Of a DNA stretch of 64,000 nt, positions 54,628 through 63,764 are shown piece by piece. Source of the DNA: Clostridiales bacterium (GTDB lineage Bacteria > Bacillota > Clostridia > Peptostreptococcales > Acidaminobacteraceae). The position numbers and the translations under genes were made by a program. The stretch's first letter is position 1; the number at the start of each line of letters is the position of its first letter. The stretch lies in NCBI GenBank assembly GCA_016342415.1, contig JAEIOD010000001.1, positions 62,001 through 126,000 on the forward strand, written 5' to 3'. The notes under the pieces were generated by a model. It was not told the origin of the DNA, searched no databases, and saw nothing but the letters and a program-made list of their open reading frames with translations.

Positions 54628-56997
54628 TTAATCTTCGCCATAGTAAGTCGGTATATATAATTCTCCTGTCGAAATCTGTTCAATTAAAGCATCTTTTAGT
54701 GTTATAACATCAGCCGACAGATTTCCAAGTGGGATGTACAGAGCATCAGATGCTCCATAAGCATAGTATGCACTGATATAGCCTGTGTTGTAATCATCCA
54801 TGATATTTCCTATGATATATGCATAATCTCTCATAGTCGCTGTCAAATAAGTAGGCAAATCATTACCGTATGAAGTGTTGTTTCCAATTACCTTATAGTT
54901 GTAATTTACCGACGCATCTATGATTGCATGCCCCACTTGATCAGCAGCATGATACACAACATCAATACCCTGCTCACTGATCGAATCAGCAATCTCTTTA
55001 CCTAAGTCATAATTTGCAATTGATTCGGCATATTGAGAATAGACAACTAACTCAGAATCTACAGATGCCACACCGTCTTTGAAAGCAATTTCATAATTCT
55101 TTGTCTCAATATCTTCAACACCGCCTACAAAAGCAATTTTATTTGATTCAGTAGTATGTGCTGCTATTGCACCTGCGACATATGCGGTCTCTTCATTATA
55201 GTAATCAATAAGAATGACATTTTCTCCATAATAGTCTGGATAACTGTCTAAACAAACAAATTGAACCATTGTATAAATTTCCGCTAACTCAGATACAACA
55301 GAATCAAACTCCGATCCTTGTACAAAGATAATATCTGTTCCTGACATAATTACTTGTTCAAAATCAGTATATGCAGTAGCATCTGAAGACAAGATATATT
55401 CAGACTCAACTGTAAAACTTTGTGCATAAGTTTCAATAGACTCCCATACCGCTGCATTTACTTCTGATATTTCAATTGGCTTATAAGCGATAAAAGCAAC
55501 CGAATCTAAAGGTGCTAACTCTGTTGTATCATCATAATCATAATCATAATCATAATCATAATCATCATATTGATTGTATAAGTTTTCCTCTATCATTGTT
55601 ACTATGGCATCGGTCTCAAGATTCTCTATATAAGCTTTTCCCATCCCCAGAGACATTTTGATTGTAGATATTTCTAATCCCAATTCTTCTTCAAATGGCT
55701 TTAAGTCTTCGTATAAAGTTGTATAGGCTTCACCCTCAGACAACTCATCAATAGCACTTAGTAAGAATTCCTTGATAATTGTCGCAAACTCTTCTACATT
55801 GTTAATTTCAGATGTGTTTTCGAAGTTAATAAACTTTAAAACATCAACGTATTGAGCAGCTTTTGATTCAATAACAACTTCATCGCCAATTGCATTTACT
55901 ATATATTCAGCATTGAATCCAACACCGTTATAATCCAACGACATATTACATTTTCTAATCAATCCATCTTTGTTTATTGAGATGCTGATTTCCAGGTTAT
56001 CATAAATATCCATAACCATCTCACCGTCTTCTCCAAGGTAATCCATTTCATTTTGAATTTCGGTAAAGGCTTCTTCATAAACAGAAATTAGTTCATCATA
56101 GTAAACATCAAATTCATTCTCTAACATTTCCTTTGTCATAAGAACTTCTTCTTCTGTCATTTCAAATAATACATAATCTTTTGTTTCAATAAACTTATCC
56201 AACAATTCATTCAAAAGTTCTTTTGCATATGCTTTTAACTCGTCATCAGTTTTTGCTTCTTTCACAATATCGGCAAGTAAGTTAAAATAAGATTCAAAAT
56301 CAAAATCATAGACATATGTTAAAGCTTTTTCGGAAAATTCCTCTTCACCAATTTTATATGTAATTTCCTCACTAATACCTTCGTTTAATCTAGATTCTAA
56401 ATGAGAAGTAACAATATCTGTATATCGAGTACTTTCGTATACCGTTTTGTAAGCCTCCGATTCAGTATTCATAAGAATTGCCATATAAGGTTCAAAATCA
56501 ACTTTAGCTAGATTTTCCAATCCCTCTTCTTTAGTGATTTGGGTCATGATCGCTTCAAAATCTACAACAAAGTACTTATCATAGAAATTAGTTAATCCGA
56601 AACCAAACTCATCATTGTTTAAAATCATTTCCATAGATAATAACGGCATCGACTTGTAATTGATATCATAATCAATAAAATAGTCAAATGATCTGGCTTT
56701 TTTATCGGTTTTCAACTTGTAGTCAACGCTTAATGAAGCATTATTAATCAGTTCAAATAATTCTTTACTGATCTCCTCAGCACCAAATTCTTTTGATAAT
56801 TCATCATAATTCAAGTTAAAATTCATATCAGCAGATAGATCAAAACTCCCTTTATTGAACGTATTTGTAATAGATTCTGTAACATGTTCTGCTGGGGATA
56901 ACTCTGTTTTAACTTCTTTACTGCACCCAACAGTCATTGATAGTATAAATATTACTGCAAGTAACAGTATTATTTTTTTGCTCATTCGTTTGTTCAT
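54628..56997 (-). CDS. Lipoprotein with C-terminal BMP (PnrA-like) ligand-binding domain
   Basis: Extracellular lipoprotein of 789 residues. The lipobox in LSMTVGCSK gives lipidation near residue 25. The first 490 residues are an acidic alpha/beta region rich in helices (about 11 copies of an ETEEEL-like charge pattern) that I do not recognise. A low-complexity DYDYDYDYDYD stretch links to the C-terminal 280 residues, which are a basic-membrane-protein domain of the PnrA type (VGGVEDIETKNYEIAFKDGV, VYHAADQVGHAIID, ATMRDYAYIIGNIMDDY). PnrA-type proteins bind nucleosides. No ABC permease is encoded nearby. AAGGAG fits the ATG ending at 56997. Confidence 0.75.
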   Translation of the reverse strand: MNKRMSKKIILLLAVIFILSMTVGCSKEVKTELSPAEHVTESITNTFNKGSFDLSADMNFNLNYDELSKEFGAEEISKELFELINNASLSVDYKLKTDKKARSFDYFIDYDINYKSMPLLSMEMILNNDEFGFGLTNFYDKYFVVDFEAIMTQITKEEGLENLAKVDFEPYMAILMNTESEAYKTVYESTRYTDIVTSHLESRLNEGISEEITYKIGEEEFSEKALTYVYDFDFESYFNLLADIVKEAKTDDELKAYAKELLNELLDKFIETKDYVLFEMTEEEVLMTKEMLENEFDVYYDELISVYEEAFTEIQNEMDYLGEDGEMVMDIYDNLEISISINKDGLIRKCNMSLDYNGVGFNAEYIVNAIGDEVVIESKAAQYVDVLKFINFENTSEINNVEEFATIIKEFLLSAIDELSEGEAYTTLYEDLKPFEEELGLEISTIKMSLGMGKAYIENLETDAIVTMIEENLYNQYDDYDYDYDYDYDDTTELAPLDSVAFIAYKPIEISEVNAAVWESIETYAQSFTVESEYILSSDATAYTDFEQVIMSGTDIIFVQGSEFDSVVSELAEIYTMVQFVCLDSYPDYYGENVILIDYYNEETAYVAGAIAAHTTESNKIAFVGGVEDIETKNYEIAFKDGVASVDSELVVYSQYAESIANYDLGKEIADSISEQGIDVVYHAADQVGHAIIDASVNYNYKVIGNNTSYGNDLPTYLTATMRDYAYIIGNIMDDYNTGYISAYYAYGASDALYIPLGNLSADVITLKDALIEQISTGELYIPTYYGED
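55531..55566. repeat. Hexanucleotide microsatellite in the BMP-domain gene
   Basis: Five to six tandem copies of ATAATC encode alternating Asp-Tyr. Because the unit is 6 bp, changes in copy number keep the frame and vary only linker length. Confidence 0.85.
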
Positions 56998-57041
56998 AAA
57001 ATTCTCCTTCTTGACATGTAGCACCATAAGCTAGCAATAAC

Positions 57042-57067
57042 AAATGCTGAGTATTTACTCAGCATTT
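57042..57067 (-). terminator. Terminator upstream of the BMP-domain gene
   Basis: Perfect 11-bp stem AAATGCTGAGT / ACTCAGCATTT with a 4-nt loop, in the 212-bp gap between the 57210 gene and the BMP-domain gene. It probably ends the PP2C-membrane protein transcript. Confidence 0.7.
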
Positions 57068-57209
57068 CAACCACATTGATTGTATCATATGAGCATATTC
57101 TTTTCTAGCATCTACAGGGACTCTATCTTATAATCAATAAAAACTTAATAACTATTACATTTACAGAACAACTGAGTATTTCATAGTTTTATTTGAAACT
57201 ACAAGCACT

Positions 57210-57788
57210 TTACTCATAAAGTTTTTCATCGATGCTCTTCCAATAAATTGTGCCATCATCCTCAATAGAAAATTCATAAATACCAGCACCATCTATATGA
57301 CCATCTTCAAATTCAGCATAAACCCATTGATCATTTAACAGATGAATTGACCAAAAGAACATTGTCCCACCTAAAACACCATCAAATCCTATCATCTCCG
57401 GTTTATTGGCTAAATCCATTTCAATCGTTTTATAATCCAATATCCCTTGAGTTTCCAACTTATGAATAGTTGTGTAATCAACAATTGTCAGTTTCTCAAT
57501 CGTCTCATGTGCGATATCAAGCTCATTTACCAATCTTTTAACTACAGCTTCATGTAACCTATTGTCTTCATCAGATATTTCCAGTAATTCATCCAATAAT
57601 TGCTTTTCACTTTGAAGCGCATCGATATCTTCTTTGAGTTCTACAATAGTATTATTCATATTGTTTTCCAATTGCTGAGACAATTCACTTTGGTCATTTA
57701 ATTCAAGTTCTTCAGATACAATCACTAACAATAATATGACTATAGTTATGATTAATACACTGTAAATCCTTATATGACTATTCTTCAT
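57210..57788 (-). CDS. Membrane-anchored coiled-coil protein, unknown function
   Basis: Protein of 192 residues. One N-terminal hydrophobic segment (residues 7-24, SVLIITIVILLLVIVS) is followed by a charged heptad-rich region to about 100 (ELSQQLENNMNNTIVELKED, VNELDIAHETIEKLT). The last 90 residues form a small beta-rich domain (GGTMFFWSIHLLNDQWVYAE). No family recognised. It lies 29 bp after the PP2C gene on the same strand, so co-transcription is likely. Confidence 0.72.
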   Translation of the reverse strand: MKNSHIRIYSVLIITIVILLLVIVSEELELNDQSELSQQLENNMNNTIVELKEDIDALQSEKQLLDELLEISDEDNRLHEAVVKRLVNELDIAHETIEKLTIVDYTTIHKLETQGILDYKTIEMDLANKPEMIGFDGVLGGTMFFWSIHLLNDQWVYAEFEDGHIDGAGIYEFSIEDDGTIYWKSIDEKLYE

Positions 57789-57817
57789 TTTAGTCTCCTA
57801 TAAAGTTATTCCCTAAG

Positions 57818-58618
57818 TCATCTTTTATTGATAACCGTCGGTCTTAATCCCTCTTTCTCATTCACTACATCCCAGCTGATAATGGTACAACTATCTCTTC
57901 CTTGAGCGTTCTTAACAACTCCTAATACATCTTTGGTTGCCGTTTCATGATCACCTTGATATAAGTCAAATAATTTTTTGGAGTCTTCAAACGGTCTATC
58001 ACCAACTTCTAAAACACCATCTGTTAACATTAAAATCGTATGTTTCCCTTTTCTAAACTCAATAGTCCCTTGAACAAAACATGGTATTTCAAGATCAATC
58101 GAATTTTTTTGACCGATCCATTGATAAAATATCCTTTCGTTTAATCTATATTGCCCTAATTCAGCAAATTCAGGATGAAATAAGTAAAGTGAGTTATCAC
58201 CTACAGATAACCACCACAAATAATTTTCTTTCTGAAAAACAACTAAAAATGCAGTTTCACCTGTTATAGACTTCGATCTTTCAATAAACTCACTATCATG
58301 AATTAAAGCCATAAAGAATTCAGGGATTTTCCGCATGGAATCTTTTAAAGACAAATTGGCTCTATTTGAAATTTCTTTTTCGTTTTTTGATAAACTGTCT
58401 AAAACTAAACCAACACTTTCATCTGTTGCATGAGCATCTAGTAATACTGCACATACAAATTCTTTATCCTTTGCTATAACAAAATAACCATCTTCATTCG
58501 TATACTGTCCAGAAGCAGTTGCACCGCCGTAACATCCAAAAGTGACATCATCACCTTTTTTGACCTCTATAACATCCAAATACTTATTGTCAATACCGCA
58601 CCATTTATATAAATTCAT
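57818..58618 (-). CDS. PP2C-like serine/threonine phosphatase
   Basis: Protein of 266 residues of the PP2C/PPM fold. Metal-site motifs: NEDGYFVIA, LLDAHATDESV (usually DGHG), WWLSVGDNSLYLF (usually GDSR) and LMLTDGVLEVGDRPF. The first DGHG is DAHA here, so activity may differ from standard PP2C, but the metal-binding Asp in NEDG, DAH and TDG are kept. A partner kinase is not encoded nearby. Precedes the coiled-coil membrane protein gene. Confidence 0.8.
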   Translation of the reverse strand: MNLYKWCGIDNKYLDVIEVKKGDDVTFGCYGGATASGQYTNEDGYFVIAKDKEFVCAVLLDAHATDESVGLVLDSLSKNEKEISNRANLSLKDSMRKIPEFFMALIHDSEFIERSKSITGETAFLVVFQKENYLWWLSVGDNSLYLFHPEFAELGQYRLNERIFYQWIGQKNSIDLEIPCFVQGTIEFRKGKHTILMLTDGVLEVGDRPFEDSKKLFDLYQGDHETATKDVLGVVKNAQGRDSCTIISWDVVNEKEGLRPTVINKR

Positions 58619-58677
58619 AAATCACCTCATAATATTTTTAACATTCTATTAACTTCATGTTCTTTTCAGACAACCTA

Positions 58678-59526
58678 CTATATCGATAATCCTAAACAAT
58701 ATAAAATGATAGCTTGTTGAACAGATAATAGGTTCTTTTTAAAGTTATGACCTACAAAGTAATCAGAATCAATCACATCAGCACTAACTTCTTCACCTCT
58801 ATAAAATGGTGGACAAGGATTTAATAATGCATTTGGCTTGGTTAGTTTCATTCTTTCCAAAGTGATTTGGTACTTATTAATATACTCGTCCGTTTTGAGT
58901 TCTTTTGATAACGGATCCGTTAGAATGACATCACTTGACTGTAACACCTTTTCCAAATCCGTTGTAAATCTATAATATTCATCATCTAATTTAATCTCAT
59001 TCCCTTTAACACAAACATGATTTAAACGAAATTTCAGGACTTCAGAAGCGATTCTCCACGAGTTGGATATATTGCCTAGTTCCCCTACAAAAGTATACGT
59101 TAAGCCTCTATAATCAGGTATTTCACGACTGATTGAATAGAGATCAGAGAGAATTTCACAGGGATGATTTATAGAACTCATAGCATTGATAACTGGAATA
59201 CTAGAATGAATAGAGAGTTCTTCAATTTTTCTATAATCAGAATGTCTAACAATAACTGCATCAGCCCAGTTTTCTATATATTTTATGACATCTTCTAATG
59301 ATTCCCTCTTATCCAGAGTAGTAGGTGGAAACAGTATACATGTTCCCCCTAAATCAGTGATTCCTTTTTCAAATGTGATTCTTGTTCTAATACTTGATTC
59401 AGGGAAAAATAAAACCAAAGTTTTTCCTTTAAGGATTTGCTTATTTTGCTTCTGAAGCATATCTGTTAAATTAAATATGTCGCTAATCTGTTTTTCATCA
59501 AAATCATTTATTTTTAGTAAGTTCAT
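58678..59526 (-). CDS. Aspartate/ornithine carbamoyltransferase-family protein
   Basis: Carbamoyltransferase-fold protein of 282 residues. The carbamoyl-phosphate loop is SSIRTR (residues 44-49; canonical STRTR), followed by VRHSDY near 95 and INAMSSINHPCEILSDLYSI with His-Pro at 121-122. The acceptor site differs from both well-known enzymes: NPCPPFYRGEEVS replaces HCLP of ornithine and HPGPxNR of aspartate carbamoyltransferase. So a different amine may be carbamoylated. AAGGAGG fits the ATG at 59526. No pyrimidine or arginine genes are adjacent. Confidence 0.83.
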   Translation of the reverse strand: MNLLKINDFDEKQISDIFNLTDMLQKQNKQILKGKTLVLFFPESSIRTRITFEKGITDLGGTCILFPPTTLDKRESLEDVIKYIENWADAVIVRHSDYRKIEELSIHSSIPVINAMSSINHPCEILSDLYSISREIPDYRGLTYTFVGELGNISNSWRIASEVLKFRLNHVCVKGNEIKLDDEYYRFTTDLEKVLQSSDVILTDPLSKELKTDEYINKYQITLERMKLTKPNALLNPCPPFYRGEEVSADVIDSDYFVGHNFKKNLLSVQQAIILYCLGLSI

Positions 59527-59587
59527 AGTACCTCCTTCAATAAACACTTCCTCAAAATAATGGCATCATTCATATTGCCATATATAA

Positions 59588-60463
59588 TTAGAGTTCTATA
59601 TTAAAATAATTCAAAATATGGGGAAAGAAATCCTCTAATTGCATACTTAATATTTCATCAATGGATTTTACTTTATGAATACTTTTAATAATGTCATATC
59701 CATAATAATAAGCCAATCTACCTTTCCAAAGTTTTTCTGGATCCGTAATACTAAATAACAAATAGCCATACTCTGATTCTAACTCATCATTTTCAATTAA
59801 CTTTTTGATTTTTTTACTCAAGCTTTCTTTTTTATCTGTTGCATAGTTAATCCAGTTTTTTATACCTATTTCATCTAAGTATCCCAACCAAAATATATCT
59901 GCATCACTTTCATCTGTAAAGTGTTTGGTTAAATATGTGGCCATCCCCTCAATGAGCATTCTTTTTAGCACAACCTCTTTGTAATTCTTGTAATGCCTAA
60001 AGTACATATCTGGATTATATTTATAATGAATGGGATGTACAACCTCATGTACCACAAACGATATGGGATTATACTTGTCTTTTGCACTTAGATAAGCGGC
60101 AAGGTCCACAACCATATAAGATTTATCTTCTATCATTATCCCTTGAGAATCAACAGTCATATCACCGATCAAAAATAAAACACCATCAAAATCATAAGTT
60201 GAAAACAACGGATGACCTGATTTTTCAAATTCATTAATCGTATTTTTAATAAGTTTCACACAGTCTTCTATATGACTTTCTTCTTCAACCAAGTTTGAAA
60301 TTACATCTTCTATAGCATTTCTAATGGATAAATTGGTACGTTCAAAATTATTCAAAAAACAGTTTAATCCACAGTATTCATTATAAATATCTGTTTCGTA
60401 ATATTTTTCTATTTCCTGTTTATCTTGGCCCAATTGAATTTTATATAGGTCTATGTAATTCAT
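59588..60463 (-). CDS. Putative zinc metallopeptidase (HExxH, DUF2268-like)
   Basis: Protein of 291 residues. HEVVH at residues 139-143 is a zinc-binding HExxH motif; about 29 residues later comes Glu172 in LIEGMATYLTKHF, the usual third ligand of gluzincin-type peptidases. The region between (PIHYKYNPDMYFRHYKNYKEVVLKR) resembles DUF2268/DUF5700 proteins. No signal peptide, so it probably acts inside the cell. It is 61 bp upstream of the carbamoyltransferase gene on the same strand. Substrate unknown. Confidence 0.65.
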   Translation of the reverse strand: MNYIDLYKIQLGQDKQEIEKYYETDIYNEYCGLNCFLNNFERTNLSIRNAIEDVISNLVEEESHIEDCVKLIKNTINEFEKSGHPLFSTYDFDGVLFLIGDMTVDSQGIMIEDKSYMVVDLAAYLSAKDKYNPISFVVHEVVHPIHYKYNPDMYFRHYKNYKEVVLKRMLIEGMATYLTKHFTDESDADIFWLGYLDEIGIKNWINYATDKKESLSKKIKKLIENDELESEYGYLLFSITDPEKLWKGRLAYYYGYDIIKSIHKVKSIDEILSMQLEDFFPHILNYFNIEL

Positions 60464-60699
60464 TCAATCTCCTTCTTGATAAAGTTATAAATTTACACTC
60501 TTTCATACATATAAATCATGTAAACCATATCATATAATTGTAAATAAATTCAACTGATAAATAAAATTACCTTAAGGATTTAAAATAATTTTATTCTTAT
60601 AATGTTATAGATCTTATTGATAAACAGAAAAAAGTGAGCACTGTATAAAAACTTCTTAAACAATACTCGCTTCATCAACTTCGTTTTTATTCATTACCA

Positions 60700-61344
60700 T
60701 TATAATAAAAGATTCTTTAATTCCAAGACACTGTCCACAATATACTCAGCACCAGCATCACTTAGCTCATTACCAATAGAGTAACCGTATGTCACTCCAA
60801 TAGAAGGCATTAACATTGCCTTTGCTCCATGAATATCATGTTCTCTGTCTCCAATCATAATTGCCTCTTTGCTATCAATCTTCAATACTTCTAGAACCGT
60901 TTCAATAACATCTTTCTTCTTGGTCCTGCTACCATCAAGATTGCTGCCAACAACACATTCAAAATACTCTTGCAACTCAAAATACTCAATTACTTTTTCT
61001 GCAAACACTGTCGGTTTTGATGTCGCTACGGCTAAAACTTTCCCAGAGTCCTTCAGACTCTTTAAAAGATCTTTTATGCCTGGATAAAGTTCATTTTCAT
61101 AGATGCCATTTTCCTTAAAATATTCTCTAAACAACTCGATGGCTTGGTTGGATTCTGTTAAAGTAAAACCATAAAACTCCGTAAAGGATTCATTTAAAGG
61201 CGGACCTATAAATTTAGTCAAATCGTTTATATCAAGGGTCCAATCTTTCATCTTCTTTAAAGCGTATGCTACAGATTTTGTTATACCTATCTTGGGATCT
61301 GTTAATGTACCATCTAAGTCAAATAAAACATATTGATAATTCAT
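60700..61344 (-). CDS. HAD-family hydrolase (phosphoglycolate phosphatase-like)
   Basis: Phosphatase of 214 residues, subfamily IA. Motif I FDLDGTLTD has nucleophile Asp9 and acid Asp11; motif II ATSKP, the Lys in motif III and motif IV IMIGDREHDIHGA are present, with a helical cap between (GPPLNESFTEFYG). The form matches Gph/PpaX-like phosphatases acting on phosphoglycolate, pyrophosphate or nucleotides. It stands alone. The 235-bp gap downstream (60464-60699) shows no gene or clear hairpin. Confidence 0.87.
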   Translation of the reverse strand: MNYQYVLFDLDGTLTDPKIGITKSVAYALKKMKDWTLDINDLTKFIGPPLNESFTEFYGFTLTESNQAIELFREYFKENGIYENELYPGIKDLLKSLKDSGKVLAVATSKPTVFAEKVIEYFELQEYFECVVGSNLDGSRTKKKDVIETVLEVLKIDSKEAIMIGDREHDIHGAKAMLMPSIGVTYGYSIGNELSDAGAEYIVDSVLELKNLLL

Positions 61345-61489
61345 AATTTCTCCTTTATTGGTTTCTAATAAGATCTCGACATTCTTTTAAACTCAAGTTA
61401 ATTTAACATTTTCACATTAACCATATCATATTAATACAAAAAATATCAACCAATTCCACTCTAATATTTGTATGATGTAACAAATAGGC

Positions 61490-61600
61490 ATTAATCTAAA
61501 TCTTAACAGTTTCACAAGGGTTTTGATTATCCAAAAAAAGCGATAAGATTTTAGCCGACTTCAATGATTTTATATGAAAATTATGGGTATTAATCTAAAT
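61490..61600. repeat. Two 12-bp direct repeats upstream of the GGDEF-EAL gene
   Basis: ATTAATCTAAAT occurs at 61490-61501 and again at 61589-61600, 99 bp apart, in the 308-bp gap between the divergent HAD and GGDEF-EAL genes. The second copy overlaps the probable -35 region of the downstream gene (TATGAT -10 near 61614). It may be a binding site. Nothing else is evident in this gap. Confidence 0.4.
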
Positions 61601-61652
61601 GCAAAGTTTAAAGTATGATTATTGATTACACAACTATAAAAAAGGATCTAAT

Positions 61653-62951
61653 ATGAAACGAGTAGAGAGTTATAGACATTTATCAGATATTCCAAGTATG
61701 AACGGTTTATACAATAAAATGAATGAGATAATAAGAGATGCTTCTGAACACCGCTCTAAGTTTGCAGTTTTATGTGTGGACCTAGATGATTTCACTCTCA
61801 TTAACAATTCTTTAGGTAATGAGACCGGTGATAAGGTTTTGATAGAAATCGCCAATCGTCTAAAAACTATTATGAGACATTATGATTTTCTTGTAAGGCA
61901 AGCTGATGATGAATTTATCATGCTTCTGACACACTTAGAATCATATGATTATTTAGACCAAATTGTAACACGCATACAAGACAGTTTTAGATCACCTATC
62001 TCAATAGATGGGAAATCCATTGCGATCACCATTAGTATTGGCATTTCTCTATATCCTGAACATAGTAGTAAACCTGAGGAGCTTACACAGTTTGCAAATA
62101 TTGCCATGTATTTTTCCAAGAGTACTGGTAAAAGGGCATGTACAACTTTTAATCACAATATGAACGATGATATTGATATCAAACAGAGACTTGTTAAAGA
62201 ATTGAAAACAGCAATAGAGGAAAAACAATTCCGTATCTATTACCAACCTCATGTAGATTCAAGAAATAACAAGATTATCGGCGCCGAAGCATTGTTACGG
62301 TGGCAACATCCCAATCATGTCGTTGTATTACCAAGGGACTATTTGATTATTGCTGAGGAAACAGGCCTCATTGTAGAAATTGAAAAATGGATTATTTCTG
62401 AGGTCTTCCAACAAATGCATCTTTGGGAAACTCAAATTAATTTCCGAATACCTATTTCAGTTAATTTATCTATTCAGCACCTTCAAAGAATCGATTTTAT
62501 AAATCAAATAGAAAGTATGATGGATTTATATAGTATATTCCCAAGTTTAGTCACTTTCGAAATATCCGAGAACACTTTGGTTTCCCTTGACAAGCAAGTA
62601 AAACTTTCACTTGATCACTTAATAGAACTGGGATTCGGATTATGTATTGATAATTTTAACGTCGAGTACGCTTCTCTAGAATACATCAGAGCACACCCTG
62701 TCAATCAATTGAAAATTGATAAAGATTTTATTGATGGTATTTATAACAACAAGAAAGACGAAGCTGTTATTAAATCCTTGGTGAGCCTCTCACAAGAATT
62801 GGATATGGATATCATTGCTAAAGGTGTTGAACATGATAATCAAGTTAGCTTTTTATCTGCTATCAACTGTCATATGATTCAAGGATATTATTATTCCAAA
62901 CCTTTAGATGTAGCTGATTTTGAATCCTATATAAAATATCACACAAAATAA
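61653..62951 (+). CDS. GGDEF-EAL protein with degenerate motifs
   Basis: Cytosolic protein of 432 residues with no sensor domain: a GGDEF domain (about 5-165) and an EAL domain (about 180-430). The GGDEF motif is ADDEF at residues 84-88, while the inhibitory RxxD site (RHYD, 75-78) is kept, so synthesis is unlikely but c-di-GMP binding is possible. The EAL domain has EALLRW at 212, but the DDFG pair is DN (Asp333-Asn334). The later Lys, Glu and Gln positions (KIDKDF, KGVEHD, QGYYYSKP) are present. It may be a weak phosphodiesterase or a c-di-GMP-binding effector. Confidence 0.87.
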   Translation: MKRVESYRHLSDIPSMNGLYNKMNEIIRDASEHRSKFAVLCVDLDDFTLINNSLGNETGDKVLIEIANRLKTIMRHYDFLVRQADDEFIMLLTHLESYDYLDQIVTRIQDSFRSPISIDGKSIAITISIGISLYPEHSSKPEELTQFANIAMYFSKSTGKRACTTFNHNMNDDIDIKQRLVKELKTAIEEKQFRIYYQPHVDSRNNKIIGAEALLRWQHPNHVVVLPRDYLIIAEETGLIVEIEKWIISEVFQQMHLWETQINFRIPISVNLSIQHLQRIDFINQIESMMDLYSIFPSLVTFEISENTLVSLDKQVKLSLDHLIELGFGLCIDNFNVEYASLEYIRAHPVNQLKIDKDFIDGIYNNKKDEAVIKSLVSLSQELDMDIIAKGVEHDNQVSFLSAINCHMIQGYYYSKPLDVADFESYIKYHTK

Positions 62952-62973
62952 CGACATTTCAATTGTCGTTATT
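62947..62973 (+). terminator. Terminator of the GGDEF-EAL gene
   Basis: Stem AATAACGACA / TGTCGTTATT with a 7-nt loop, then TTATTT. It overlaps the stop codon and also serves the convergent membrane-protein remnant. Confidence 0.75.
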
Positions 62974-62997
62974 TTATTTCCAAAACATTTTTGGACA

Positions 62998-63345
62998 TCA
63001 TATGTTCATTTCAAATGCAATGATTGAACCAATACAATTCATCATAAATAACACAAGAAAAGAAAGGATAATTTTCAATGAAGGCTTATCTATTTTTTTT
63101 TCACCTTGTTTTGTTCTGTATATTTGCTCTGCTTTTGCACCAACAAAAGACGAACTCCGACTAGATCTTCTTACAGATCCTAAACCAAAAATGCCATCAA
63201 GAAAAATAATTAGTATTGGAAATGCCCAGATGGCAAAGAATGTTGTATAATCAGGCTATTTTACCATAACAAGTGAAACTCCTTCTAATATTATGAATAT
63301 AAAAGCCACATAAATTTCTTTTAAAAAACCATCGGTCGTCCCCAT
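62998..63345 (-). pseudogene. Small four-helix membrane protein gene broken by an amber stop
   Basis: One minus-strand frame of 116 codons encodes MGTTDGFLKEIYVAFIFIIL..., then at codon 30 (63256-63258) a TAG, then a clearly coding continuation: PDYTTFFAIWAFPILIIFL, a charged loop (VRRSSRSSSFVGAKAEQIYR) and a further helix SLKIILSFLVLFMMNCIGSI. A single CAG-to-TAG change would explain it. The ATG lies 1 bp after the stop of the 63347 gene, so it belongs to the same operon. The plus-strand frame over the same bases is a shadow. A sequencing error is an alternative. Confidence 0.65.
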
Positions 63346-63346
63346 T

Positions 63347-63736
63347 TCAATTAACTTCTACTGGTTCATTAATTATCATATAATATTTTGAGTACATCTT
63401 AGTTTCTGTCGTCATTAAACATCCTTCAGACTCAAATATCAATCCTGAACCAATTGTCTCATTAAACACCCAGCCTTGTGAAACTTTAAGTTTTATATAC
63501 TCATCTAAAGACTGACTGATAAGGTTGAATTCCGAGTCAAAAGTGTCCTTTTTTATTATATAACTGATTTTATCATCATAATCTAAACGTACCATTTTGT
63601 CATCTGATAACTCCAATTGCACAATACCAATAATTAAAGGCAATGGATTTCCTTCTTGATAAAAGGATCTATTGGTTAACACCAATAGTAAAACCACTAC
63701 GAGTAGACTATAAAAGAACCACTTTACCCTTTTCAT
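63347..63736 (-). CDS. Small membrane-anchored protein, unknown function
   Basis: Protein of 129 residues with one N-terminal hydrophobic helix (residues 5-22, KWFFYSLLVVVLLLVLTN). The rest is an extracytoplasmic beta-rich domain (VRLDYDDKISYIIKKDTF, GWVFNETIGSGLIFESEG). GGAGG lies 6 nt before the ATG. It is preceded by a broken gene at the window edge and followed by a broken membrane protein gene. No family recognised. Confidence 0.7.
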   Translation of the reverse strand: MKRVKWFFYSLLVVVLLLVLTNRSFYQEGNPLPLIIGIVQLELSDDKMVRLDYDDKISYIIKKDTFDSEFNLISQSLDEYIKLKVSQGWVFNETIGSGLIFESEGCLMTTETKMYSKYYMIINEPVEVN

Positions 63737-63764
63737 ATCATCCTCCAGAATAATATGGCATCAT

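Noticed and set aside
55531..55566. Tandem ATAATC repeats as a CRISPR-like or regulatory array
   Set aside because: The unit is only 6 bp, without spacers, and encodes an Asp-Tyr linker in frame.
62963..63250. Plus-strand open frame of 95 codons
   Set aside because: The opposite strand over the same bases encodes a coherent membrane protein with hydrophobic segments; the plus frame looks like its shadow.
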